A stretch of 64,000 bases of DNA from Vanilla planifolia (taxonomy: Eukaryota > Streptophyta > Magnoliopsida > Asparagales > Orchidaceae): positions 24,122,593 through 24,186,592 of the forward strand of contig CM043875.1 of NCBI GenBank assembly GCA_023846275.1, given 5' to 3'. The notes below the pieces were generated by a model, which saw only the letters and a program-made list of their open reading frames with translations, ran no database searches and was not told where the DNA came from. Numbering within the stretch: position 1 is the stretch's first letter; each line of letters opens with the position of its first letter. A program made the translations under genes and the position numbers. Shown here piece after piece: positions 48,150-59,069 of this stretch.

Positions 48150-50020
48150 TTCTGAATTATGTTTGATATATTGGATTTTTTTAAATAGCTTTTTTGTTGA
48201 TTTTTTTCTTTGAATCTTGGTTGTTAATGATGATGTCAAAATAGTTTAGGTTTAGCGACCTTATTATTGACCTTTTTTTCTTTTACCTAATAGCATTGAA
48301 CTTGAAAAATTGGCTCAATATCCAAGACATGATTCATAGAGGATACATGAAAAAAAAAAATAAAATCAAATAAAAAATTGATAATAAAAATAAACTTTCT
48401 ACTTTTCTCAAAATTTTATAATCAATATATATTAGAAAACAAATAATTACTTATCTCAAGGAGCCATGGCTTTAAATAATAATGCTTGACCCTTTAATGT
48501 TTACCCAATGCTTGCTCTCGTGTCTCACATAACGTTACTGTTATACATTAGATAAGGTCTCTTACAAGGGAAGGACCAAAAGCTCAAAGACTCATTAGGT
48601 ATTATTAGTAATTCCTTATATGTGATAAAAATTGAGCAAAGGTGGCTAGAAACTTTAGGCCAAACTTAAAAGCATCAAAGCAACTAAGTTTTGTTTGATC
48701 TCTCAAATATCTCAATGAATCAAACTTCTAATGAACTTATATATAATAATACATGCTTCCATATATATCTTCATGATGATAAAGTAAAGCCTTGAATATT
48801 CTTTCAGCAATTAAAACTGTATTTTAATTAAGGTAGAATATGTCCATGTATTGATATGCGATACAAGGAATGGAGCTAAGCCCAAATCCAACTAGTGATC
48901 AATAGAAGGTGCAATTGGCTTAGTAATGATGATGTAGCTCTAACACTGATATCTATTTGATAAAGACGTTGATTTGCCATTGATACCAAAATATAATCTC
49001 AGAGCCAAATTCTCACCTATACATATCAATATGGAATGCAATCTAGAAAATTTGTCATTTAGCTTTACTGGATTTATCACCATAAATACTTGCTCATGAT
49101 TCAACACATTTGAGTTGGTGTGATTACTGCTACTGACTGGTAGCTACATGGGTTTCTAATGTAGTGAATTTTACCTTATTTTTAATGCCAATTTTTTTCC
49201 TGATGGTGAGGAAATTGTAAATTTGCAATCGTTGTTATGTCCACCAAAGAGATATACACACATGCATGTAAATATATATTAAAGCCATTTTTTCGAGCCA
49301 TTGCAGAGTTATTTATTTTTTTTTCCTAATTAAAAATTGCAAAAATTGGGAAAATTCTGACAGCTTAATGGGGAGTTTGGTAAGTGCTTTTACACTTTAC
49401 AAATTGCATATAAATAAAAGATTTTTTATGAAAATAAGAAAAAAAACTTTTATGTGATCCTAAGAAAAAATATTAAAGCCGTTAGCAGCTCGTTTCTCTA
49501 GTCGTTTTCAAATGTTGTGTGCCATTCACCCGTCAAACTGCTAAAATTCCATTGATTCTCAAATAAACTAAGTTATTAATTTTCTTGATATTTAATTCTT
49601 TTAATTAAAATATTTGTGCCTCTTTAATGGTTTAATGAAGCATAAAATCTTTGTAATATTGATTTAGATTTTATGTAGCTGAATGTTTTTCATTTGTTTC
49701 CATTTTATTTTTTTGTAATGATGTAATTGCCATTTTCATTTATTTTATTGTAAGACCGTACTAGACTGTTTGATTTGTCTCTTTGTTGTGAGTGCTTAGA
49801 CAATGCATTTATTGGTGAATGACATATATTGTGTGTTATTTGTCTCATTTTTTCTTTAGGTGAATGTTGGCTTGTTTTATAAGTGAAACAACCTAAAAAT
49901 CGATTATGTATATTTTAATTATTATTGATTTTCCAATTACACTACTTTTATAATACTTAATATTTTTTAAATTAAATGAAAATTTACAGAAAAATACTTT
50001 TATATATTTGTTAAACTTTA
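48150..50020. other. No recognisable feature
   Basis: AT-rich, with scattered poly-A/T runs and no supported exon or element end. Confidence 0.4.
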
Positions 50021-50029
50021 CTAAAAATT

Positions 50030-50870
50030 GCTATAAATATTTTATGAAAATATTTAGTGATAAATATTTTATAGAAATATTTTGTGATAAATCAACACGA
50101 TATTCTAACCCAAGCATGCTTAACTTTTGAGTTTTAAAGGGATTTAGTGCTATAATGATGCTGTGGTCACAAATATATGCAAAAGATAAAAAAATCATAA
50201 TTGCATGATTATTTTTTTGAAAATAATGAATCATTTTAAAAGTTTTTAAATAAAAAATTAAATACACTTCTAAAATTTTTTTATACACTTATTATGTCCA
50301 TCATACTATTTTATAACATCAATATATTATTTTTTATAAAGTAAATAAAAACTTTAGATAAACTATTAGATTTGATAAAATTGACATTAATACATATGAA
50401 TTTCTTCTATTATATTATAAATTTAAGAAATAAAACATTAAATTTCTTAAAAAAGCTAAATATTAAATTATATATTTATCATAAATATTGTACATTAAAT
50501 TATGTAATACAAAATATTTTTTAAATATTAATAATTGATGAGCTGAAAAAGAGATAATGTAGATAAAGATAATATTATTTTAAAGAGAGAGAAAGTCATA
50601 GAATGATAAAAGCAAAATAAAGAAGAAAACGATAACAAAGAGAGATGAAAGACGAATGAATAAAGAGGAAAAAAAAGAGAACATTGAAAAAATTTATAGA
50701 ATAAATAAAAAATGAAAGAGAAAGAAATGAGAAAGTGAAGAATGATAATGGTGAGAGAGAGATGCTAAGAAAAATATTAAGATGTAGAGAATTAAAAGAC
50801 ATAATAAAGATATAGTTGAATAAAAGTTAAATTTAAATAATTAAACTAATAATATTTATAAATTATAATA
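50030..50870. repeat. AT-rich direct repeat, copy 1
   Basis: This copy pairs with 51,370-52,130 in direct orientation. Shared landmarks in the same order are a CATGC(T/C)TAACTTT(T/G)GAGTT string, GTGG(T/C)CACA, ATGCAAAAGATAAA, and TGATGAG(C/T)TGAAAA followed by a GA-rich stretch. It is extremely AT-rich and non-coding. The pair could be decayed LTRs or a duplicated non-autonomous element. Confidence 0.6.
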
Positions 50871-51369
50871 AAAGAATCATATAAAATACTTAATAATATT
50901 AAATTATAAAAAATAATTTTAGGTTTACTATTATTTTATAAAATTACAAATATTTAAACAATTTTTTCTACTAATAAAATATTATTTTCAATATCTAATA
51001 TTCTATAATATATTATTTCTATATTGAAAATTCATCATACAACATATCTATGTTTTTACAAACCTAAATTAATTCGAATTTATTATAATTAATAAAAATT
51101 TTATCGCAAGGATAAACTAAATGAAAGTTAATATTTTAGTATATCATATAATGAGAAGTATTTGTTATTATATTAAACTAACAATAATATTACAAAGTTA
51201 TTTTAAAAGATTAATTACTAAAATATAATTATAAACAATCTTTAATAATAATTTATTTTTTTTTCAAGTAACATTGCTATAAAAATGAATTATCATTCAT
51301 TAAAAAATGAATGCTTTGAAAAAATATGAGCAACAGCAGGACTCTTCAAGAGGTCATACATCCTAACAC

Positions 51370-52130
51370 TATGCTTATCTAAACATGCCTAACTTTGGAG
51401 TTCTAATGATATCATATACAATAATGCTAGTGTGGCCACACATACATGCAAAAGATAAAATATAAAAGTTGTGATTTTTTTTGAAGGTATCGCACCATTT
51501 CTAAAATTTTCTAAATTATTGTGCATATAAAGTTTTATGTAAAGTTTATGCTTTTTATATATATTATAATATATCATGATATCAAGTTTTTATTTATGTG
51601 AAATAAATCAAAAAATTACAATATCATTTTTTGATAACATTGACACTAATAGAGGATAATTTTTTCATTATATTACCATTCTTATAAATATGAAATTAAA
51701 TTATTTAATAAAAATAAAAAAAATGGATATTATATATTAGACTATGTCACATAAGAGATTTTTTAAATATTATTAATTGATGAGTTGAAAACATGATAAT
51801 GGAGATAAAGATTACAATTTTCTAAAAACAAGAATGTAACGAATTAATAAAAAAAATGAATAGAAAAATAATAATGGAGAGAGTTGAGATATAATTTATT
51901 GAATTGAAAAAGAAAAAAGAAAATATAAAAGAGATAAAGATAAAAAATAAAAAAAGAGAAATGACAGTTGGATAGTACAGATGAGTTTTAATCTAATAAG
52001 AGTGACGAGTTATGAAAAGACAAATAATAAAATTATAATAAGTGAGTGAATTTGAGAAAAATTAAAATAAAGAGAAACAATTAAGAAAAAAATTAAATAA
52101 AACAAAAACCTTATTAATTAAAATTGTAAT
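51370..52130. repeat. AT-rich direct repeat, copy 2
   Basis: Second member of the 50,030-50,870 pair, offset about 1.3 kb, with the same landmark order and similar GA-rich tail. The sequence between the copies is equally AT-rich and has no assignable content. Confidence 0.6.
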
Positions 52131-52159
52131 ATTTATTAAATATTACAAGTTAATCATAT

Positions 52160-52475
52160 ATAATCTAAGTTGATGATATTCTCGTAATGGATAGTGACTT
52201 CATGGGTATTACAAAAACAAAATATTTTGCATAAAATTTTGTTATCAATATTATGGGACATCCGTGATACTTAGTTGGGATCGAGATAGAACAAACGAGT
52301 TGTATTGTCTCAATTGAAGGTACATTTGGTTTATTATAAGCTGCAGATGTACTTGATGTTAAACTTGTCGAAACTCTAATTAACCTATATGTAAATTGTT
52401 TGAAAGATAATGGAGAATTCTTGGAAGACAATTCTCACTTCATATATTTTGAGCAAATGCATATGCGTAAAAGTT
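52160..52475 (+). mobile_element. Ty1/copia reverse transcriptase remnant
   Basis: The + translation reads VDDILVMDSDFMGI at 52,165, then YLVGIEIEQTS, then LDVKLVETLINLYVNCLKDN. This is the copia RT pattern YVDDII..G.D...I, LKYFLGIE, and VDTPI..N..L. It is a short broken fossil with no LTRs in sight, running straight into the 334-bp tandem array. Confidence 0.7.
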
Positions 52476-52499
52476 ACTTGACTAAATATCACCTTTTTA

Positions 52500-53800
52500 C
52501 TAAGAGCATCAATAAAGCTGTGCATTTCTTGTGAAAGATATTACTCCTTTTTTGCCTTCTCTTTTTGTATGTTAAAGGCCCTTTACTTTTGTAACAAATA
52601 TTGGCTCTCGTTAAATTCCTCTTTTGTTTGCTAATAAAGATAGACTATAGTTTTACTGAATCATCAGTAGATAAATAGATCATTGTAGTCTTGTTTCGAT
52701 GTCATTGCTTTGTTCTTTTAGCAGTATAATAGTTCTTAGTATTTTATGTGGCCTTCTTCAAAGAAAATTTCCAGTGATTGCCTCATGCTAGCTCACTTTG
52801 GCGATTGCCTTATGCTGCTTCACCCCTGCTTTACCAAGAGTGTCAATAAAGATGCACATTCTAGTTAACGATATCACTCATTATTTACTTTCTCTTTTTG
52901 TCTGTTAAAGACGCCTAACTTCTGTAACAAATATTGGTTCTTTATAAATTCTTTTTTGTTTTGTTAATAAAAACAGCCTATAGTTTTATCGAAAGATTAT
53001 TAAATAAATAAATCCTTGGTGTACTCTCGTTTCAATGTCATTGCTATGTTCTTTTAATAGTGTAGTAGTCCTTAGTATTTTATGCGATCTTCTTGAAAGA
53101 AAATTGCGAGTGATTGTCTTATGCTAGCGCACTTTGACGGTTGCATTATGCTACTTCACCCCCACTTTACCAAGAGCATAAATAAAGATGCATATTCTTG
53201 TGAATGATATTACTCCTTTTTTGCCCTCTCTTTTTGTAAGTTAAAGGTCTTTGACTTTTGTGACAAATACTGGTTCTTTTTAAATTCGTCTTGGCTTGTC
53301 AATAAATACAGACTATAGTTTTACTGAAACATCATTAAAATAAATCCCTGGTGTACTCCTGTTTCAATGTTATCACTATGCTCTTTTAATTGTACAATAG
53401 TTCTTAGTGTTTTATGCAGCCTTCTTGAAAGAAAATTGCCAGTGATTTCCTTATGTTAGCTCACTTTGGCAATTGCCTTATGTTACTTCACTCCCCTTTT
53501 ACAATAAGCATAAGCATAATGCACATTCTTGTTAATGATATCACTCCTTTTTTGCCTTCTCTTTTGTCTATTAAAGGCAGTTGACTTTTGTAACCAGCGT
53601 TGAGCCTCATTAAATTCCTCTTGGCTTGTCAACACATAGACTATAGTTTCACCCAAGCATCAGTAGATAAAGAAACCCTTGGTGTAGTCTTCTTGCATTA
53701 TGCTTATTGTACTGGTTTCAGTATTCAATTTTTACAGAACTTCTGTATCTACCTAATGAAGAATGCCATCTTATGCAGTTACCAATATGAAATGGAACGT
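52500..53800. repeat. 334-bp tandem array, about four units
   Basis: The landmark AATAAAG.TGCA(C/T)ATT(C/T) and its neighbours recur at about 52,503, 52,837, 53,173 and 53,505 (spacings of 334, 336 and 332 bp). Each unit has CTTCTCTTTTTGT, then GACTTTTGTAACAAAT(A)TTGG, TATAGTTTTA, a TTCAATGTCATTGCT motif and a TTATGCTAGC(T)CACTTTGGC motif. The units are clearly diverged, so the array is old. It is not coding. Confidence 0.85.
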
Positions 53801-53959
53801 AGAAGCTCCGAGACATTTTAAAGCATTTGCTAGATTTGCTTCAAGAATGATTTATAAAATTTGCAGTAAAAAAATTTTATTTGTATTTGAACTAACAAGG
53901 AAGAAAAATATTTATCTAAGGAATTTGAATTTTTGCACAAAAAAATGAAATTTATAAGC

Positions 53960-54300
53960 AATTGTTTATTAGAAAAGTACCAAAATAAAGTAAAATTGTA
54001 AAAAAAGGATAAATAGAAAAGTTGTTGACTGCCCCCATGATATTTGTAATTGTTTCTGAGCATTTGCAGTGATGAGCTCTAAAAGATGTTGAGTTGCCTT
54101 TACTGGCTTGTGTGAATACGAAGTGTAGTATGACAATCCATTGATCCAGCTCGGGAACAATACCGTTGCCTCCTGAAATGCTCTAATGGGTCATTTAAGC
54201 TTGGATTCTATTCTACGTGCCCGTTTGTTTATCCTCTTATTCTTCAGATTGTCTGGTGATACATGTTCCTTAGGCCATGACTGTGTCAATAGATTTATAA
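53960..54300 (-). other. Unidentified coding-like segment
   Basis: The minus strand reads KEHVSPDNLKNKRINKRARR then IESKLK (about 54,290-54,230). After a stop, in another frame, it reads AFQEATVLFPSWINGLSYYT then SHKPVKATQHLLELITANAQ (54,190-54,030). Composition and complexity resemble a real protein, unlike the neighbouring array, but I do not recognise it. It may be a further captured host-gene piece. Confidence 0.35.
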
Positions 54301-54304
54301 TTAA

Positions 54305-54709
54305 GAAAATTGAAGAAAACTTGCAGCATAAAATAATTTGATTCCTCCATATTTTTAACTACTTCTTCCTTTTCTCCAATTATAATTTCCAAAGCCTCTT
54401 TCATCAAAGCGATACCAGCCTCCAGCTCAAACACACTGAATACAAGCTTTTGATACTCATCCTAAAACAATACATGCGATAAACATAATATACCAAACCA
54501 AATCAAATGAATTCACTTAATATAAGGAATTGAATATCAATCGCAAGTATAAATTAAACAGACAAAAATTATAGATAAAATAAGCTTCCGAGTTCAAAAA
54601 CCTTATCCATGTGCTCAGGCCTAGCTTAAAAAAGTTCATGATTTGGTGAAGCATACTAAAATGTTAAGAAACAAAGCTTTGTTCTTCTAGCTGTGTCTCA
54701 TATGTTTAC
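54305..54709 (-). pseudogene. Mosaic: gypsy scrap plus kinesin fragment D
   Basis: 54,305-54,351 repeats part of the left gypsy arm (44,177-44,213, AACTTGCAGCATAAAATAAT). It switches at about 54,352 to a direct copy of 41,190-41,540, the KIN-7O copy B exon for GIASMKEALE plus its upstream intron. The minus-strand exon part, about 54,352-54,461, reads DEYQKLVFSVFELEAGIA, then MKEALEIIIGEKEEVV. The copy ends at 54,709, where kinesin-14 sequence on the opposite strand follows. Microscopic joins like these indicate template switching. Confidence 0.8.
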
Positions 54710-54737
54710 TCTAATTTTCATAGTTTTATTTTTGCAG

Positions 54738-55550
54738 GGAAGGATGAATGATATGAGAAACTACATCAAGAGGCTAATGTATCAATTGGTACATTGATCG
54801 GGAAGATTGTTATCTTGCGATATAGGATGAGCTCAATGGCTTGTTGGAGTCAGAAAAGAGAAGGCATTTTGAAATTGGTGAATGTTTTCAATTTACATTT
54901 TCAAGAGATGATTAATTTTTTTTACTGTTAAACTTTGGAAAATTTCATTTCTTTACAAAATCTCAAATGAATTCCAAAATAGAAGAGCTTATTTCACTGA
55001 TTGAGGAATATCAGACAGTGAAGATGTCCTTAGAGGAGAATCTTAAGAGGGAGGAGTCCAACAAATTGGTACCTAAAAATTAAATCTAGTTTCTTTATGG
55101 AATTCTATATAAAGACAATATTCATGAAACATATCAGGTTGCCATTAAAGCTCAGGAGAAAGAAGATGAAGCAAGGGCTGCTTCTGAAAATTTACGTTAT
55201 GGTCTCATGGAAGATCTTGAGAATGCTACACAAGAAATAAATCATCTTAATGATCAGGTAGAGCAACATGCATTATTGAATTTAATTGAAAGAAATATTT
55301 ATATATTCTATTTTTTTGATATATTTTGTATTTTGTTACCACATAGATAAAAATGATTCAAGAGACAAACAAACGACTACAAGAGTACAACAATAGCTTG
55401 CAACAGTATAACCTTCAGCTACAGGCTGATGCTATCAAGAATGATGATACCATATCAAAGTTTCAGAAGGAGCAAAATGCATTGTTGGAGAATATTACTG
55501 GATTAACGGATCAGACTAGCTTGCTTAGGAATCAACTTGAGAATATTAGG
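54738..55550 (+). pseudogene. ATK1-like kinesin-14 coiled-coil exons
   Basis: Four exons on + match the stalk of plant kinesin-14 (ATK1/KatA type), a minus-end spindle motor. 54,738-54,877 gives RMNDMRNYIKRL, a frameshift and a stop, then DELNGLLESEKRRHFEI. About 54,961-55,068 gives MNSKIEELISLIEEYQ...REESNKL, with a poor acceptor. 55,138-55,257 gives VAIKAQEKEDEARAASENL... (40 codons, open). 55,347-55,550 gives NKRLQEYNNSLQQYNLQLQ, then LLENITGL..Q..LLRNQLE (68 codons, open). ATK1 has YKRLQEYNTSLQQYNTKLQ, then SILENLTTLRG...LQDQL. The two downstream exons are well preserved. The C-terminal motor exons (IRVFCRVRP..) are absent, since a truncated foldback element and kinesin fragment C follow. 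Confidence 0.85.
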
Positions 55551-55922
55551 GTGAGATTATCAATTTAATTTGAGTTTACTATCATATAAATGCACTCCAC
55601 CAAATTAAAAAAAACAAAACCTCTTCTTCATGTAATTTTGCCTCAATTACTTTCATTCTAACTCTATTTTTTTGTTAGAAGTTTTGTATGCTACCACTCT
55701 TAACTTATACACTGAGAAATAGAGTTTAGTAGTTGTGTTATGATAGCTTAAATCAATCTGTCAATTGCTTAATTTGTCATCTAATAAATGCCTTATAATC
55801 AGCAGCCCTTTTTTAGTCTAGTACTTTTCCATAGAACATGGTTGAAATTTTTGTAGTAACAATGTTGTTGAAAGCTAGCTTGTTTTTGAAGAGTTGAGAC
55901 ATGCACCAGAGGAAGTTGAATT

Positions 55923-56477
55923 GTACTTTTTTTAATTTTTTTCAAAAATTTTACAAAGATAAAAATAGCCTTATTAAAATACTATTTTTTAAAAAGTGTG
56001 TGCACTTGTAGTGTAACTAACAAAAAAATAAAGATGATGCAATGAATAGAAATTTTTAGGTGATTTAGACAATTATTGTTTATATTTACTCATGATCATA
56101 AAAGATCAAATTTATTCCATCGTAGTTTTTTTTAAAAGTAGATCAAAAAGAAAAAATCATAACAATCCGTAGAAGAGATCTATACTATAGTTCATTATGC
56201 AACTCAAAGGGGAAATTGAATGTGAAACCATTCTTTGGTGTTTGAAATTCGGTGATGCCAAGTCTTGTAAATCTCATCCATTAGAATCATTATTGTAGCT
56301 ATCAAGAGCATTTTCTCACTTACCCACCCAAGCTCTTTTATTGTTAGAAAATAAAGGTTTTAGGTAATTTTGTAATGGATTATGAAGTAAAAATTAGGTT
56401 GAGGGTGGTGGTGAGTGATTTTAGACAAGATTAGCTGAAACCTTGAGTTGAACCAAACAAATAATTCGGCTGAGTGT
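55923..56477. mobile_element. Foldback/MITE-like element, truncated copy
   Basis: Matches the first two thirds of the 791-bp element at 38,095, from GTACTTTTTTT through the core to CTGAGTG. It lacks the right inverted arm. Its left arm keeps the segment with AAAAAGTGTGTGCACTTGTA that the first copy's left arm lost. As at 38-39 kb, it lies just before a piece of the KIN-7O-like pseudogene. Confidence 0.8.
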
Positions 56478-56604
56478 TGGACTGAAATAAGTTTTAAACT
56501 ATTTGAAATTCTGGTTTTGGTCACAAACCAATAAACATGCATGTGTATCACTCAATTCTTCTTTTGCAAAAGCCATGTATATGTCTCCATCAATCAAAAT
56601 ATTT

Positions 56605-57358
56605 AGTTGATGCAAAACTGTTGAAGGAGGAGCTTATTAGAATGGTATAAATCCCTATAATTACAGAATAATTAATTTTTGAATTAGTGTTAATTTTTTA
56701 TCAATGCTTCTAGGCTTCTCTGCCATTGTACTTCAACCATCTATTGGTTTTGATATCCTATTTTAGAAGTTGAAGCTGTTTTATCTTGCAGGAACGAAGT
56801 TTATCCGATTAAAAAGCTGCTTCTAGAAATTCAGCAGATTCTCTCAGCTATCTATCAAGACAAAAGGAAGACATTGTCTCGGTATTATAATTATTCAAAT
56901 AATGCATGGCATTGCAACTGTTCTTTCTTTCACTATATTTTTTTTAATTCATATACTTATTCGTTGATTGGATCAGCAACAAGAAGCTCTTTTAGAACTT
57001 CAGGTCCTAAAATCCACTGTAGACTCTAAAGATAAAACTCTAACTGAGAAACTCAAGATATCAAAAAATGAAATTGTTCGCCTTAGAAAGAATTTGTCCA
57101 ATGTATTCGTGAATCATAGTGCAACTGTGGTTTATACTTTCGCTAGGTGAATATAACGTGAAAAATCTATGAAAGTGAACCTATGATATGTAGCCTAGAA
57201 ATTTGGTATGAAATTTTGTAACATTTTCAACTGGCTTTAAGGAAATGCAGTATATTGATTTTACTAAAAGCATGTCCACTACATTAAGTGCAGTGAAAGC
57301 ATCTTGTTTTTGCAAATGATTATTTTTTTATTAACATTTTCTATTATTTTTTAATTTT
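56605..57358 (+). pseudogene. KIN-7O-like kinesin fragment C
   Basis: Inverted copy of the tail of copy B (40,370-41,130). It has the end of one exon (DAKLLKEELIRM, ending 56,644); exon 56,792-56,881 (ERSLSD, a stop where copy B has Ser, then KAASRNSADSL...); and exon 56,977-57,102 (QQEALLELQVLKSTVDSKDK, open for 42 codons). Downstream similarity to copy B runs on to about 57,358. Copies B and C have different stops, so each has decayed separately or one arose from an already damaged source. Confidence 0.85.
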
Positions 57359-57460
57359 TTCACCAAACTGGCTAGGATTGATGTTAATCACTACCTTGAT
57401 TTTTATGGTCATAATTTTGTATTAGGATATTGATGATCCCCTAAAAAATATATAATTCTT

Positions 57461-58663
57461 AATATGCATTCAAAACTTAACAAACCTTGGATTCACCACT
57501 TGAGATTTTAGTTGTAGCTTTTGAAGAGTTCCCATAGTTTCTAGACTTGGTTGCCTTGATCATTGTCTAACTCTTTTGTTCAGGCTTCCAGTTCATCTCA
57601 TTTAGTTTGCTACCTTTAATCACTTGAAGTGTATCAGTTCAGTAATAATATTATGTAGTTTGAATTTAATAAATTTGACATGAGCTCAATAAGCATATAT
57701 ACATGTGTTTAATAGTTTATTAAATTTTTGTTTGTGGTCCATATTTTAACATTGGAAAAATGTGATATATAATTTATGTTAATTATAGAAGAGTATATTT
57801 GACATTGGTTCTTGGAAATATTAATGTTGGGTGCATAGTGAAAGAAAATCGTAAACAACTATTATATGGAGGAATCAAATTATTTTATGCTGCAAGTTTT
57901 CTTTCGAGATTATAAAATCAAGGATGTATTTAGAGATAAAGTTTGATAAAAACAATTCTTTTGATGAGGAATGTAGTCAAGCTTTTAAAATAGAGCATTG
58001 GGAAAGTTTTTTGGATGGCTCAAGGGAAGAATGAAGTATACGACGTTATGATGTTAAGGTCATATCTAGAGGTCACTTGGTCAAACAATGGTCGATCTTT
58101 ATTCCACATGGATTAGCCAACTTCTCTTCTTTGCTGTAGTTTTATTACATATATGTTTTAATTTTGAGTGCTCATATTTTTCAAGACACAACAGAAAAGT
58201 GGAGGAAGTATGTTCTTGAATTTGCTCATATTTTACCAACTTTGTGTTCCTCTTCCTTGAAGGAAATAGCCAAGTGACGATTATCATGATTTCTTACCCC
58301 TTCTCAATGTGAGTTTTAGGATTTCTCTAATCATTCCTTATAAACAAAGGTGGATGACACTATCTTAATTATATTGATTATTTCTCTAAGTTGATTAAGG
58401 AAAACCCCTAATTTAAATAATGGTTGAGGTTCATAACTTGCTAATGATCTACATCTTTAAAAGGTTTGGGACTCCATTCTCCATCTTTACTAACAATGGA
58501 ACTATGTTCCATGTAAAGGAATTTTATAACTTTTCAATGAGATAAGTCCTCCCTTGATGTACTTATTAGTTTCTCACCAATACATAAATGGTAAAGACAA
58601 AGTAGCTATAAAAAGTTTGTTAAAAGTTATATATTTTCACTTTGACTCCAAGAAAGGTAATTA
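57461..58663 (+). mobile_element. Ty3/gypsy integrase fragment, right inverted-repeat arm
   Basis: Inverted partner of 43,421-44,642. On + it reads GTPFSIFTNNGTMFHVKEFY around 58,460-58,530, the integrase-core signature. Unlike the left arm, it continues without a break in order into the sequence at 58,664-59,065. It is a broken fossil. Confidence 0.8.
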
Positions 58664-59065
58664 GCATACTTTTTGACGTACTATGAACTTACTATATCAC
58701 GTCCTTATTAATAAGAGAATCTCCATTCTTCCTAATCAATGGCTACAAGTCCATACACTTTGTGGAAATTGACAACTCTTCTCATTTGATTCATAATGTT
58801 GAACTTATAAAGATGCCATGATGACATATCAATCTAATAGAGAAATAAGAAGACTTGAGCTTGATCTGCTTTAGAAATTCTTCAAAACTTATCTAAACTA
58901 GCTCAATAAAAGTAAAAGCATGTAGAAGAACTTTGACAAGCATGTTAAGATGCCTTTTCAATGTTGGAGACCTTATTCTTAAGTAGCGTGAACTCTTTTA
59001 GTATCGACAAGGTCTCAACAAGCTTGTTGCTAACTAAGAAGAACCATATATCATCAAAGATGGGC
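58664..59065 (+). mobile_element. Ty3/gypsy integrase C-terminal remnant
   Basis: Continuation of the pol fossil. Near 58,930-59,060 the + translation has KNFDKHVK, then VGDLILK, LNKLVAN and EEPYIIKDGL, matching the gypsy integrase tail ..YD....R.F..GDLVLR......GKL.PNWEGPY.V. It is not present in the left inverted-repeat arm, so the right-hand site is the older one. Confidence 0.6.
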
Positions 59066-59069
59066 TCTA

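Noticed and set aside
47768-48155. Overlapping open frames of 118 and 112 codons on opposite strands
   Set aside because: Both are produced by the 69-bp repeat having a length divisible by three. Neither matches a family, so I list the repeat rather than a gene.
52500-53800. CRISPR-like array
   Set aside because: Units are 334 bp and diverged along their whole length, with no short identical repeats alternating with unique spacers, and the genome is a plant's.
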